DNA of 64,000 nt from Ophiobolus disseminans (lineage: Eukaryota > Ascomycota > Dothideomycetes > Pleosporales > Phaeosphaeriaceae), in assembly GCA_010093685.1 (NCBI GenBank), contig MU006223.1:950228-1014227 (forward strand), written 5' to 3'. The first letter of the stretch is position 1. The number at the start of each line of letters is the position of its first letter. The notes beneath the pieces were generated by a model. It was not told the origin of the DNA and made no database searches. It saw nothing but the letters and a program-made list of their open reading frames with translations. A program made the translations under genes and the position numbers. Positions 1 to 10,638 of this stretch are shown one piece after another.

Positions 1-2096
1 GTCCTTTGGTTGCACCGCTCAGCTTGCCTTCGACAGAAATCCTAACGCCAAGGGTACCATGGAAAGATACTGGACTTTGGGATCACCAGAAGAGGAATGC
101 AGAAGGTTACCCAACGGGTGGCGGCTGTAATCATGGCCCTTCGTCAAGGGGATGTTGGCACGGTGACTTCAGCGTCGACACAGACATGGACGATCACTGG
201 CCCACTACCGGCAAGGTTGTAAAGGTATACATCTATCACCAACAGGTATACCATACATTACTAACTTTCAAAGTACCATCTCGAGATCACAAACGAGACC
301 ATGGCTCCGGACGGTTTCGCACGACCGGTAATGGTCGTCAACGGTCAGATTCCAGGCCCAGTATGTGTTGTCCGTATGCCCCGTAAGCAATTTGCTGACA
401 TTAGGCCAGACACTAGTGGCAGATTGGGGAGATATTCTTGAAATTACAGTAACGAGTCATCTGACAACCAACGGCACCGGAATCCATTGGCATGGACTTC
501 GGCAACTCGGGTCAAATGAGATGGATGGCGTTAACGGAGTCACTGAATGTCCTATCGCTCCCGGTAAGACTAAGACATACCGCTTCAAGGCCACTCAGTA
601 CGGCACTACTGTAAGTTCTATTAGATGCAAACCTAAGTCACATGATTCTGACAGCTGCAGTGGTATCATTCGCATTATTCCGTCCAATACGGTGACGGCC
701 TCTGGGGAACCTTGATCATCAATGGGCCCTCGACCGCAAATTATGACATTGATCTTGGTGCCTTTCCTCTCACTGATTGGTTCTATGCAAGCACCTTCAC
801 GGTCAATGCCGCGTCGTTACATGCCAATGGCCCGCCAACCTCAGATAACATCCTCGTTAATGGTTCTATGGTGTCGAAGTATGGTGGCAAGTATGCCGAA
901 ACCACTTTGACTCCAGGAAAAACCCATCTTCTCCGCGTCGTCAATGTGGGTATCAACAACTACCTTCACATAGGTCTTGATGGCCACAAGTTCACAGTCG
1001 TTGCTGCCGACTACATCCCGATCGTGCCTTTTGAGACTGATTCGATTGTTCTCTCCGTTGGTAAGTCTCCCCACTTTTCAGATCACGCCTACGCCCATGT
1101 CAATGCACAGCATCCCAGCCACGAATATGCATCAATCTGCCGTGAAACATTACACTAACGCACCACAGGCCAGCGATACGACATCATCATCAACGCCACG
1201 CAAGCAACCAGCAACTACTGGTTCCGTGTCGGCACTGGTGGCCGTTGCGATGGCCCGAACGCCAACGCCGCAAACATCCGTAGTATTTTCCGCTATGCAG
1301 GCGCCGGCCCAGGTAACCCCAACTCAACTGCTGCAGCACCGTTGCCAACGGGCTGCTATGACGAGCAGCAACTCGTGCCCCACGTCAAGACTCAAGTCCC
1401 ACAAGACACCCCTGCCGCGCTCGAACTGACATTCACCGATACCGCCGGCTCCGGCAACCTCGTGCAATGGCTCATCAACGGCAGCGCTATGCTAGTCGAT
1501 CTCGCATACCCTACGTTGCAGGGCGTGTTTGATGGAAATAAGACTTTCACTACGAAACAACATGTCTTGGAAGTCGGCCAAAAACACAAGGTATGTACCC
1601 ACACCAGAACCACCCACCCACAATAACAACGAAGGCTAACACAAGCACAAAGTGGCAGTACTGGGTCATTCAGCAATCTCCCACTGCTCCTCCCCTCCCC
1701 CATCCGATCCATCTGCACGGTCACGATTTTTACGTCCTCGCACAACAGACAAACGCGCAATGGAACGGTGACATCTCCGTGCTAAAGATGGACAATCCTA
1801 TCCGTCGCGACACCGCCTCTCTCCCCGCAGCGGGCTACCTGGTACTTGCCTTCGAATCCGACAATCCAGGCGCCTGGCTCATGCATTGCCACATCCCGTT
1901 CCACATTGCCGGCGGCCTGGGCGTGCAGTTCCTCGAGCGCGCAGACGAGATCAAGGGATCGATTGGAAGCCTTGGAGGTATGCAAGAGGGGTGTAAGAGT
2001 TGGAAAGAGTTTGATGCTGAATTTGTCGGGAATCAGAACGGGTCGATTCTTATCGAGGGCGACTCGGGACTTAAGAGGCGGGAAGTCGGGTTCTAG
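1..2096 (+). CDS. Ascomycete laccase (multicopper oxidase), 5'-partial
   Basis: Secreted-type multicopper oxidase that would oxidise phenolics using O2 and four coppers. Exons are <1-224, 274-360, 410-610, 661-1060, 1169-1590 and 1653-2096; phases all agree. All four copper signatures are present: HWHGL (exon 3), WYHSHYSVQYGDG (start of exon 4), HPIHLHGHD (exon 6) and HCHIPFHIAGGL (exon 6), the last with Leu at the axial T1 position. The N-terminal CNHGPSSRGCW resembles the mature start of ascomycete laccases. The protein ends DSGL-KRREVGF: ascomycete laccases of the Melanocarpus type are cut after DSGL, leaving a C-terminal plug in the trinuclear channel. The reading frame stays open to the left edge without an ATG, so the signal peptide and true start lie outside the window. 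The intron end before WYHSH could be 654 or 660; 660 fits the family better. Confidence 0.93.
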
Positions 2097-3248
2097 ATGT
2101 GTGGAAGAGGTTTATATGTTGTTTATGTTTAATGATAATGCTTTGTATGCTGCATATTGCCTCGAAAGGTGTATATGTTCTGGCTCAGTGATAAGAGCAA
2201 TGTCGCGCCTGGATCCACTCCACCAACTTGTCATACTAAAGGTATCCATTCGGCGAATTTGCTCAATCCCGGCCTTGCTCGATCGAAGAATAATCTACAT
2301 GGTCATATCGTGAGATAAGTTCTGGCTAGCATAGATCTAGCAGCAGTTGCGCGAAGCTGTCTCTGCATCCAGTAGCTCCACAATGTCTTAATTGTTTAGA
2401 GCGACAACCGTGCACGTGTGTTCACAAGTCCGGTCTTTCCTCGGCGCATTGTTATAGATTCTGGACTACGTTTGTGCTGGACCAAGGATTAGTGAGAAAT
2501 CTTCAAGAAAGAATAAATACGTGCGTACGTAACATACTTTCTGCATTCCAGTATCAGCGTGGGTATGTCTCTCCGCCTTGATAAGTCCTGTCTATCCTTA
2601 GAGTGTTGTTAAGAATATGGTGTATGGTTATGCTAGACTAGTAGTTTGTAGAAGTAAATAAGAATGGATTAATGTAGGATGGTTGCAATACACTAAGCAG
2701 CGCGGATGCATCTCCCTGTATAGCACTTCCATAGTCTGTGAATGAGATCTGTCTATCCTCAGCGCATTATCACAATTGTAATACGTTAATAATTTGTGAG
2801 ATTCAACAATAACACGCACACATCCACAAGCACACTCGCACTAAACCCATCATCGCCACATATTCGCCTCCTTGTCTCAATAAGACCTGTCTGTCCTCAG
2901 CTCACTATTAGAAATCCATGCGCACTATCACGCCGCACCGTGGAGGTAGACAAACACTCATCACAAGTCATACAATAAATCTACAACTACTTGACATACC
3001 TCTACCCACCACACCTCTCAGCCCCCAAATGTCGCTAAACCGTTCAAGCAGGCCTTGCAAGCCATTACGCCTCCATCCGGTCACTTCCATATACCATAGA
3101 GCTTCGAATTCTTCTTCGTGTAGCAGAACTCACAGGTGTCGACACAATCCAGGTGCTCCCAGTCCAACTCAATCAGCTCGTCCCGTAGAAGATGCTCGTT
3201 TCCTTCTCCGCCGACTTCGGCGAGGCGCGACGCGTGCTTGCCACGTGC
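2097..3248. other. Intergenic region
   Basis: No gene is convincing here. The 3' flank of the laccase is AT-rich. A stretch of low-grade repeats occupies about 2.43-2.91 kb (listed separately). The open frames around 2.8-3.4 kb look like chance frames; the longer one is antisense to the J-domain pseudogene. Confidence 0.5.
2433..2910 (+). repeat. Degenerate direct repeats, about 140-160 bp period
   Basis: Four related cores of the type TCTATCCTCAGCGCATTA lie at about 2433, 2590, 2750 and 2888, i.e. spaced 157, 160 and 138 bp. Units 2 and 4 share more flanking sequence (a CTCCGCCTTGATAAG-like block before the core). The copies are diverged, so this is an old tandem duplication. No coding capacity was seen. 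Confidence 0.45.
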
Positions 3249-4293
3249 CTATTCACGCGCGAGGGCCTTTTTTAGGGTGCGGGATATGTCGTGGGTTGGG
3301 CGTTTCGGCGCTGGGACTGGGACTGTGTCGTCGTCCTGATCGCGTGGGCGTTTCAACGCGATGTTCAGAATATCTGCGGGTGACGGAGGTGCGCGGAGAG
3401 CTGCCTCTGTGGCGAGGGTGTGACGGGCCCGGGCTTGATCCATGACTTTGCGCTCTCGTTCGTCGGCAGCAAGCTGCTTGGCGGCGAGGCGCGCCTGACG
3501 CAGGGTCTCGGCGGAAGGGTGGTCATTGGGCTCCGGATCTGGTGGCTTTTCGACATCGTCGTCGTCTTCGGGTGCGGTTCCATGGTGATCGGGATGACGT
3601 GGTTCCTCTTGGTCTTGTCTCAGGCGCGCTTCTGCGGCTCGAGCATTTGCTTCCTGAGCCTTTTTCGCTTGCGTTCGGGTTCGCTCTTGGGCTGCGACCC
3701 AGCGTTGTCGGAGGATGTCATTTTCGGTGTGTATGACAGCTTCTGCATCAGCTTTCGCCATCCGCCGGTCTTCTTGAGCGCGTTTCATCTCGGCCTCGCG
3801 TTCCGCTTCCTCCCACTGGCGCCTGAGGGCCTCCTGCTCCCGATGCACGCGATATTTCTCGGCTTTTTTCCTAAGGACTTCTTTGGCAGCACGTGTCTTT
3901 TGGTTACGCTCGGCGAAGTGACGGCGTTTCTCAGCTTCGAGATCCTGTCGTCGATTCCATGTTTGCAAGCCGATCCGGTATGCGGTTCACTCACTTTGCA
4001 GACGAAAGTACTTGTTATCATATTTTTGCCGCTTGAGAGGACTGCCCTAGACACTGTAAGCAAGACCAGCCTACAACATATGCGTCAGATAGTACATGAG
4101 AGTATCGAGAGAGTGATCTCGCCTCCTTGAACCGCTCTGCATTCGGCTGCGATCCCTCTAACTTGCTATCGGGATGATATTTCCTCATCAGCAGCTTGTG
4201 CGTTCGTTGAATTTGCTGTCCAGTAGCACGCTAGTTCATCTCTATTACGGCATAATAGTCTGGTGTTTCGGGGGGATCCAGAAGTGAATCCAT
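3249..4293 (-). pseudogene. J-domain (DnaJ-like) protein, nonsense-broken
   Basis: Read from 4293, exon 1 gives an N-terminal J domain: DYYAV, then QQIQRTHKLLMRKYHPD with the diagnostic HPD, then AERFKEA. A 49-bp GTACTA...TCTAG intron fits before GSPLKRQKYD, although the eight residues before it match the family poorly. A long charged helical tail follows, rich in E, R, K and A, ending near 3249 with KRPRDQDDD and KRP basic patches that may be nuclear signals. Two in-frame stops break it: TAG at 4231-4233, right after DYYAVIEMN, and TGA at 3987-3989, in SE*TAYR. Both sit where J proteins are continuous and no plausible intron removes them. The downstream 239 codons are open and could be predicted as a stand-alone gene, but they lack an ATG near the junction. 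J-domain co-chaperones stimulate Hsp70; the long tail suggests a specialised nuclear one. Confidence 0.72.
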
Positions 4294-4644
4294 GACGGGA
4301 TCTCAAGTGGAGTTGTGGGTATGAGCGATTACTGTGTGGACACCTGAAGAGTGTGGTGGTGAGGAGATGGAGAAAGAACCTGGCATGTTCTTACATGGCC
4401 CATCGGGGAGGACCCCAGTGTTGAGAAAGGCCACAACTAAAGCACGGTGAGAGAGTGTCGCATTCCAGGTAATTGTATAGTAAAGGTGATAGAAACTGCA
4501 TAGTATGTTGTCAGCGACATACTGACATATGGTAAAGTCACAACAACCCCAAAATAAGAAAATTGCCTTCTGATTGCCATATAAAGTGCTCTACGCAAGT
4601 TCAGAACCGCTCCGTACAAGTGTACTCAGTGATGTAGGTTTGTC
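4294..4644. other. Intergenic, nothing recognised
   Basis: About 350 bp between the start of the J-domain pseudogene and the stop of the FAD monooxygenase. A 60-codon minus-strand frame here has no features of a gene. Confidence 0.5.
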
Positions 4645-5913
4645 TCAACCTGACATTGGGTGTTCACCAAATTGGCTCCGGATGCCAATCTGCACACCAT
4701 GGCTCTGCAATTTTTTGGCGTAAGTGGTAACCTCCTCTTCCCACTTTTGTAGCACTCGGATTCCTTGACCCTCAATGATATTATCAATCGCTTCTGCGAG
4801 TTTCATCGCATTCATCGCAGCTTGGCTTGTACTCATAGCGGTATGCGGCCGCAGCCCAGCGAGCGCGTCGCCAATGAGTAGCACTCTGCCCGAATCAAAG
4901 ACTGCCGATGGCGAGATGACATCTGTAATAGCTTGGATAAAGGGCACCTCCGTCTTCTTTACTAGCTCTGCAAACTGGGGTGGTAGTTTTGATGCCGCGT
5001 ACTGCTTCAGCCTCCCCCAAACCTCTTCTCGCACCCCACCTGCAGGCAAAGTCACGTGATGCCTCTGCCCCTTGTTATCGGTCATAACCTCTACATGCTT
5101 GGGCGAGTCAAGTGGATAGTTAATGTACCAAACCCAGTTCAGCAGCCGTTTGCCAGGCACGAGTGTGTCGTGATTGCCCGGGATCGTATATGCGAGGATT
5201 TGCGTGTGCTCGCTATGGTAGAACGGAAACTTCTCCACGAAGACATCCTGGGCTGCTTCCGAGACTTGGTCCTCAGGCACAGTGCCTCTCCAGGCAACGT
5301 AGCCAGCATACGTGCGTTCGATGTCAGGCAGGTATAGTTTGCGAATGCTAGAGCTGGGGCCATCGGCTGCAATGACTAGATCTGCATCGGCTGTCGTTGT
5401 GTGCCCGGTGTGATGCTTGATAGCAAGTTTGAGCGGATTCGACATGTCCAACGCCGATGAAGGTAGGGTTCCGGGAGCTCGGACGCCGGCCACCGTACAG
5501 CCATACTCGTATGATACACTACCCTGGCTATCCTCAGCCGTGTTTGGCATTTTCCCATACTCGCTCTTTACGCCATCGTAGTTGGCTCGAAGAAGATGGT
5601 AAAGCAGATCCCAGCTCGTCATCTGCTGTGCTTTGTCTTCGCGATCTATCACGTCTCCTTTCATATCGAGGTAGAGGCGTTGGTGACTTGTTACAGCCAG
5701 GGGGGTTTTCGTTTGATCGAATTTTTGGAAAAATTGCTGTACTTCTGGACCCGCAACAACTCCAGCGCCCTGATCGTGGAGAAGTGGCGTAGCGTTGCGC
5801 TCGAGGATGCGAATGTTGAGGTCTTTTCGAAGATGCTTTAGCGCCACCCCCATGAAAAGGCCTCCTAGTGATCCTCCAACGATAACAATATTCTTTGGTC
5901 TAGCTTGAGACAT
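4645..5913 (-). CDS. FAD-dependent aromatic-type monooxygenase
   Basis: Intronless 422-residue class A flavoprotein monooxygenase. The N-terminal dinucleotide-binding motif is IVIVGGSLGGL (about residues 9-19), a GGSxGG variant typical of the 2,6-dihydroxypyridine-3-monooxygenase/salicylate-hydroxylase-like group. ADLVIAADGPSSSIR (about 180-195) is the DG motif contacting both cofactors, and LLIGDALAGLRPH (about 345-357) is the GD motif for the FAD ribityl chain. Substrate cannot be assigned; the family hydroxylates aromatic or heteroaromatic rings with NAD(P)H and O2. No signal peptide, so presumably cytosolic. Length is normal and the frame intact, in contrast with the broken genes on both sides (J-domain and MFS), which it may once have worked beside. 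Confidence 0.88.
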   Translation of the reverse strand: MSQARPKNIVIVGGSLGGLFMGVALKHLRKDLNIRILERNATPLLHDQGAGVVAGPEVQQFFQKFDQTKTPLAVTSHQRLYLDMKGDVIDREDKAQQMTSWDLLYHLLRANYDGVKSEYGKMPNTAEDSQGSVSYEYGCTVAGVRAPGTLPSSALDMSNPLKLAIKHHTGHTTTADADLVIAADGPSSSIRKLYLPDIERTYAGYVAWRGTVPEDQVSEAAQDVFVEKFPFYHSEHTQILAYTIPGNHDTLVPGKRLLNWVWYINYPLDSPKHVEVMTDNKGQRHHVTLPAGGVREEVWGRLKQYAASKLPPQFAELVKKTEVPFIQAITDVISPSAVFDSGRVLLIGDALAGLRPHTAMSTSQAAMNAMKLAEAIDNIIEGQGIRVLQKWEEEVTTYAKKLQSHGVQIGIRSQFGEHPMSG

Positions 5914-6426
5914 TCTGATACAATTCGGAAAAGGGGTTGTAAGTTGTAGGACTCCCAGACGTACTCCCTTAGCCTAGATGCCCTCACAAAGAGATACAGC
6001 TGCATACGTAATTTCCATAGTGTACTGATAATCTCCTAGATATCAGAACAGGCTGCTGTATTGCTCCCGTTCCGGTAGTGATGATGACATTATTAACATG
6101 TTTTGTGCAGGGTTGCAAAAGTGTTCGTCGGGCAGAAGCGAGGCAGAACGCTTATGTAATCATGACGCACGCACTCACTGGTGCACTCAGCACTTCTCAT
6201 CCTTTGACGCGTCTCGCTGCCGTGCTGCAGCAACACCGCCTGAATCAGCAAGTCTTGCTCAAGTACGTCCTGAGGGTATACATGTCACTTTCAGTATCTT
6301 CCTGGCTAGCGCTTGATCATCTCTGTGTGGCATTCAGTCTCTAATATTGTTACTACTGCTCGGTATGGTAAACATTCGTGTCTGATGAACTAAATGCACA
6401 ACGTTACACCAGTGCAACCCACATAT
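5914..6426. other. Intergenic, promoter of the FAD monooxygenase
   Basis: About 510 bp upstream of the monooxygenase and downstream of the MFS pseudogene. No ORF or repeat is supported. Confidence 0.5.
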
Positions 6427-8028
6427 TTAGACCTCTCGAGAAACACGACGTTCGACAGCCTCCATCTCCTCCACATCGACACTGTTCAGTCGCTTTAGTG
6501 CCTCCAGCTCCTCCCTATCCTTAGCCAGCTTGCTAGCGAACTTGCTGCGCGCACGGATTGCTGCACCCTTGTAGTAAAAGATATACACAGGGATACAGAA
6601 GAGTGTCGCCAACCCGAACAGTACGAGGTACGAATTTCGGATACTCAGCTTCTTGTACATTGGCCCCGTGAAGAGGGCACACATACCCGCGAGGAAGTCT
6701 CTCATGAATCCGTTGCCTCCGGTTGCCGACGCGGCATATGATCCGTAAGCGGCAACCATATAATCCACTGTAGCATAATAGATGGCACATTTTGCGATGC
6801 CGATGAGTACAGATGCGAGGACCACTCCGGTGGAGAGGAGGGCTCGTTGCGACGAACGCGCAGATGAGTAGACCGATCGGGAGGAGGACAGCGTGATAGA
6901 GCAACGCCTTGAGGCGTGCTTCGGAAGTCAACGTTTCGCCTTTGGCGCGTCGAGCTTTGTGGCGTGCGATGACGGGGAAAAAGCTGAAGTACCCGATAAT
7001 GTACGAGATAGCAAGTGGTATCAGCACAAGAGATATCTGAAATGGGGTAAAGTTCCACTGGGGGAAACGAAACCGTAGCTCTCGAAGAAGCTGAATATCA
7101 ACGCGTCGGCGAATCCAGACAACCGGGACAGGAACAGGACGACAGGCTCAAACATAAGCATCTGGTAAGGCCTGAACATTGTCATTGCAATTGCCTTGGG
7201 GTTGAACCGCTCCCAATTTTTTTAATCTCGTTGGGACCGTAAACGTTCTGACCGCCCAATTTGCGCTGCTTTTTCGCTTCGCGACCAAGTAGAATCGTAG
7301 AGAGGGTCTCTTTGGCCACGATCAGATGCAGCAGTTGAGTGAACGACCCAAGCATGAGCTGGATCCACGGGTTCCACCGCCAGGAGGGAAGAAATTGCTG
7401 GATTGGTCCACCAGCAATGCCTCCGATCACAGCACCGAGGCTGGAAAAGAGCGAAGCGAAGGCTACTGCGTGTTGCTGATTGTCGGCGATAAACATATCA
7501 GCAACGATCCCAAGAGTGACAGAACCACCGGCGGAAGAAATACCACCCATTACTCGGCCTCCAATAACTCCTCCAAAACTGGTGGCTCTGGCACAAACCA
7601 GTATGGAGGTATTAGTCAGGAGGAGAGAGGCCTGCATGATTGGCCAGCGGCCAAGTTCTTCGGACCATGGAGCCTACAATTCGCATCCTACCTAGAGATC
7701 AATGTCCAAAGTCAGTTTGTGTTTCATACGCAATTCGTACACGAGTGTTACGTACCGCATAGGAGATGAGGAAAGCCACCATTCCCATTCGAGCGTTCGA
7801 GACACCGAATGAGGTGTTTATGCCATCAACAGCGTTGGAGTATACTGCAGCATAGAAGTTCATGCTGACTTGGCAAAATGCTACGATGGCAAGGAGGGTC
7901 CATTTTCGTCTGGTGCTCCAAGCGTAGGCCGTGGCTGAACGTGACGTGTGCTCATTGAGCACGATTTGGACGGGCTCGGAGGCGGTATCCGTTGAATAAG
8001 AAAGGAGGTCGGAAAGGGGAATGGACAT
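6427..8028 (-). pseudogene. MFS multidrug/polyamine-type transporter, multiply broken
   Basis: A DHA1-type (TPO/cycloheximide-resistance-like) drug:H+ antiporter relic. Exon 1 (8028-7756) encodes the N-terminal tail and first membrane segments. After an intron ending at 7692 the protein continues as GCEL*APWSEELGRWP, RVMGGISSAGGSVTLGI (the motif C region), NVYGPNE, then LIPLAISYIIGYF and finally GSYAASATGGNGFMRD to the stop at 6427. Breaks seen: TAG at 7674-7676 where the family has Trp in ELWAPWSEE; a frameshift at the seven-T run 7217-7223 (lost in EIKK/NWERFNP); another at the G run 7060-7064 (FVFPQWNF/TPFQIS); and a third near 6830-6860. Two of the shifts lie in homopolymers, so sequencing error could explain those, but not the stop. 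Likely once exported the product of the neighbouring enzymes. Confidence 0.85.
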
Positions 8029-8330
8029 GTTGGTTGTGTCTTGGTAGTAAGTTGGTGAGAGTGTATCGTGTATTGGCAAAAACACTGAGTGTTTAATTGA
8101 CGATGACAAACGGTTTTGGATAAAGTATTAGGAGCGGGACTGTGTGGCCTTTATATGTTTTGAACCTCAGACTCACGATATCTGATCACGGGTCAGCGTG
8201 GAACTATGGTTGAGATTATTCGGAACCATGGAAGCTGTATTTCCCCGCAACACCAATAGATGCTTACAGTAGCATCGCACTTCGATAAGTAGCACTGGGT
8301 CTACGGTCGACCATGTAACAAGCCTCAGAT
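8029..8330 (-). promoter_or_regulatory. Upstream region of the MFS pseudogene with TATA box
   Basis: On the minus strand a TATAAAG box lies at 8149-8155, about 120 bp before the presumed MFS start codon. The rest of this 300-bp gap also covers the 3' flank of the beta-lactamase-like gene. Spacing is typical for a fungal TATA promoter; function is inferred. Confidence 0.4.
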
Positions 8331-9865
8331 TTATTCAATCCTATCGAACCAGGTCAAATGGCCTTCGATTTCTCCCTCAAAACCCACCCCCAGCGACACC
8401 GCCCTGCCATCTTGTATCCGAATTTCACCTTTCAGTTTCCTGCGCTCGCCACCCCATACATCATACACTTCAATAGCAAACTTGCCTTCAGTGAGATGCT
8501 CCAACGTGAGCACGAATGGAAAGCAGCGATCGTGACAGTCTGCCACTAGCTTCCCATCCTTCATCTCCAGCACGAGATCCTTATACCCCGCATCACGATA
8601 CGTCCCCGTGAGCGTCTCTAACGCTACTCCCAGCGGTTCAGGATTCGTGGGCTTTGTGAACTCTGGATCATCTTCATTATGCTCTTTGTCCCTGTCATAC
8701 CATTTGCGGAAAAATGCCGACCAGTCAACGCGCTCTTCCATTGGTACACTCAATACCTCGTCCACTAGCGTATGACTAAGAATTTGCTCGGCGTACAACG
8801 AAGTTTCTAAGTTCGCGAGTATCACGAGACCCCATTCGAACTCTGGTAGGTAGAGGAGTTTGGCCTTGAACCCTGGAACATCGCCATCGTGGCTGATGAG
8901 TGTGCGCCCACGGTACGTTTCACGAATTAGTCCCAAACAGTAGAGCGCGGGACTACCAAAGGGTATATCGTACTCCTCTGTTAACGGAAAGATCGTTCGA
9001 GGCGTAATGAGCTCTATGTGCGCAGCTTCTGAGAGAGGTGGGCTATGCTTGATGAGTGCGCGCACCCATTTCGCGTAGTCGCCCGCGCTGCTGAAAATAC
9101 ATCCTGCGCCTTGACCTTCAGGTGATGAGTAGGCGGGTATAGCAACGTGCTTTTCTTTCTCCTTGTCCCATCGGTATCCTGTTGCTTTACGTTCCATTGC
9201 GTCGTGAGCCTCGATGTCGGGCAAGTCGTGGAACGTGTTGGTCATGCCCAGTGGTTCCCAAATCTTCTTTCTCAAGAACTCTGCATATGGCATACCGCTC
9301 ACTGTCTCTACTAGATGTGTTGCCACAGTGTACATGATGTTCGAGTATATGAATGCCGTGCGCAGCGGTTTAGCGAAGGGCAGATTTCGCAGGTTTCGCG
9401 TCATAGACTTTGCACTGTCTGGTGTTCTCGCGCGAACGCTGAGATACGAATCATCGTGTGCTGCTATGCCGGTGCGATGGCTTAGTATGTCTTCGACAGT
9501 CACATCTTTGGTGAGTTGTGTATTTGAGAGCACGAAATCGTCGGGCAAAAGCTGGGAGACGGGTGTACTCCATTGCATCTGCGGGTAATCATCATCATCC
9601 ACAAGAAGGGCAACGGCTGCTGCGGTTGTTGTTTTCGTGGTACTGCCGCAGTCGAATAGTGTATTCGCCACGCATTTTTTGGCAGCGAGAGTTGCATAGT
9701 CGTAGACCTGAAAGACTGATGAGCGGTGGCGGCCGCGTGAGTTAAGCATACTACCTTGACGTCAATTTTGTCTCCTTGCACAATTGCGACTGAAAGGCCC
9801 GGTATTTTCCATTCTTCCATAGTCTTCAGCACCAGTCTCTCGAAGTCCGGTGTTTGGTGCGCCAT
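8331..9865 (-). CDS. Serine beta-lactamase-fold esterase/transferase-like protein
   Basis: Two exons (9865-9755 and 9707-8331; 47-bp intron) give 495 residues. It belongs to the beta-lactamase/penicillin-binding-protein fold family. The SxxK nucleophile motif is STTK at residues 59-62, within CGSTTKTTTAA. The second motif is YSN (about 158-160, FIYSNIMYTV), and the third is HDG in ISHDGDVPGF. Fungal members act as esterases, amide hydrolases or acyltransferases such as LovD, often beside metabolite genes; the substrate here is unknown. A C-terminal beta-rich domain of about 120 residues (GTYRDAGYKDLVLEM onward) resembles the lipocalin-like tail of DUF3471-type members. No signal peptide. An in-frame ATG at 9901 would add 12 residues; 9865 is chosen because the conserved region begins at once after it. 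Neighbours on the same strand are the MFS pseudogene and an RTA1-like gene. Confidence 0.87.
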
Positions 9866-10638
9866 TACGATCTGCTCATCAAAGAAACCGATTATGCTCA
9901 CATTTGGAGTACCACGAACCTACAGTGGGTACACTTTTCTCAAGTGTGCGCAGTGCGAGAAGAAACGATACAGTTCGTGAGCTATCTTAGTCAGATCCAG
10001 ATCAGGTGTCCATTCGGCGGGGTAGATTACGCTGCCGAACAAAGTCGTCTTCCTACCGCAGGGCTGAGAGCCCCGCGATTGCAGTGCGCAAGAAGCGCTT
10101 TCGTGCCAATAGCGTCACGTTATGAGTAGTAAGAGGTCACGAAAAGCACGAATCTATATTCGGATCGAAATCGTGTCTATACGATGGGTATGAAGTCGCA
10201 ATCAGGAATACCAACGTACGTGCAAAAATTATGAGCTTACGAGAGAAAATTTATATACAAAGTAACACATGACTTTATGTGCAGCTTCGCTTAGTCTTGA
10301 AAGGCGCAGGCTTAGATGAGAGCTGTGCAAAGGTAGAGTCTTAACCCTCTACGAAATAACAAAAGAAATAGCCAAATTCAACCACTGAACTCGGGTAATA
10401 TGCGAAGTTGATACCGCAGCCTGCTTTTTCTCGCATGTCCCATCACACGAGTCCTACAGTGAAACGCGTCTTGGGGACAAGTGACCGCCACTATGCGTCT
10501 ACCTCCCGTAGAAACGACGAAGCTCGTGGCGTCGCACGATTTGTTTGATATGCTAGGCGCATAGCGGCATCGAAAATATTGTTCCACTAGCGAGGCGTTG
10601 ACTATGAGCGCTTCCATCGTTGCTACCAGATTTCTATC
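9866..10638. other. Intergenic region, nothing recognised
   Basis: About 770 bp between the beta-lactamase-like start and the RTA1-like stop. The small open frames (for example 10378-10617 minus) show no protein-like features. Confidence 0.45.

Noticed and set aside
3420..4130. 236-codon plus-strand frame over the J-domain pseudogene
   Set aside because: It is a hydrophobic, Phe/Leu-rich mirror of the charged minus-strand helix, a common artefact; no membrane-protein pattern or splice support.
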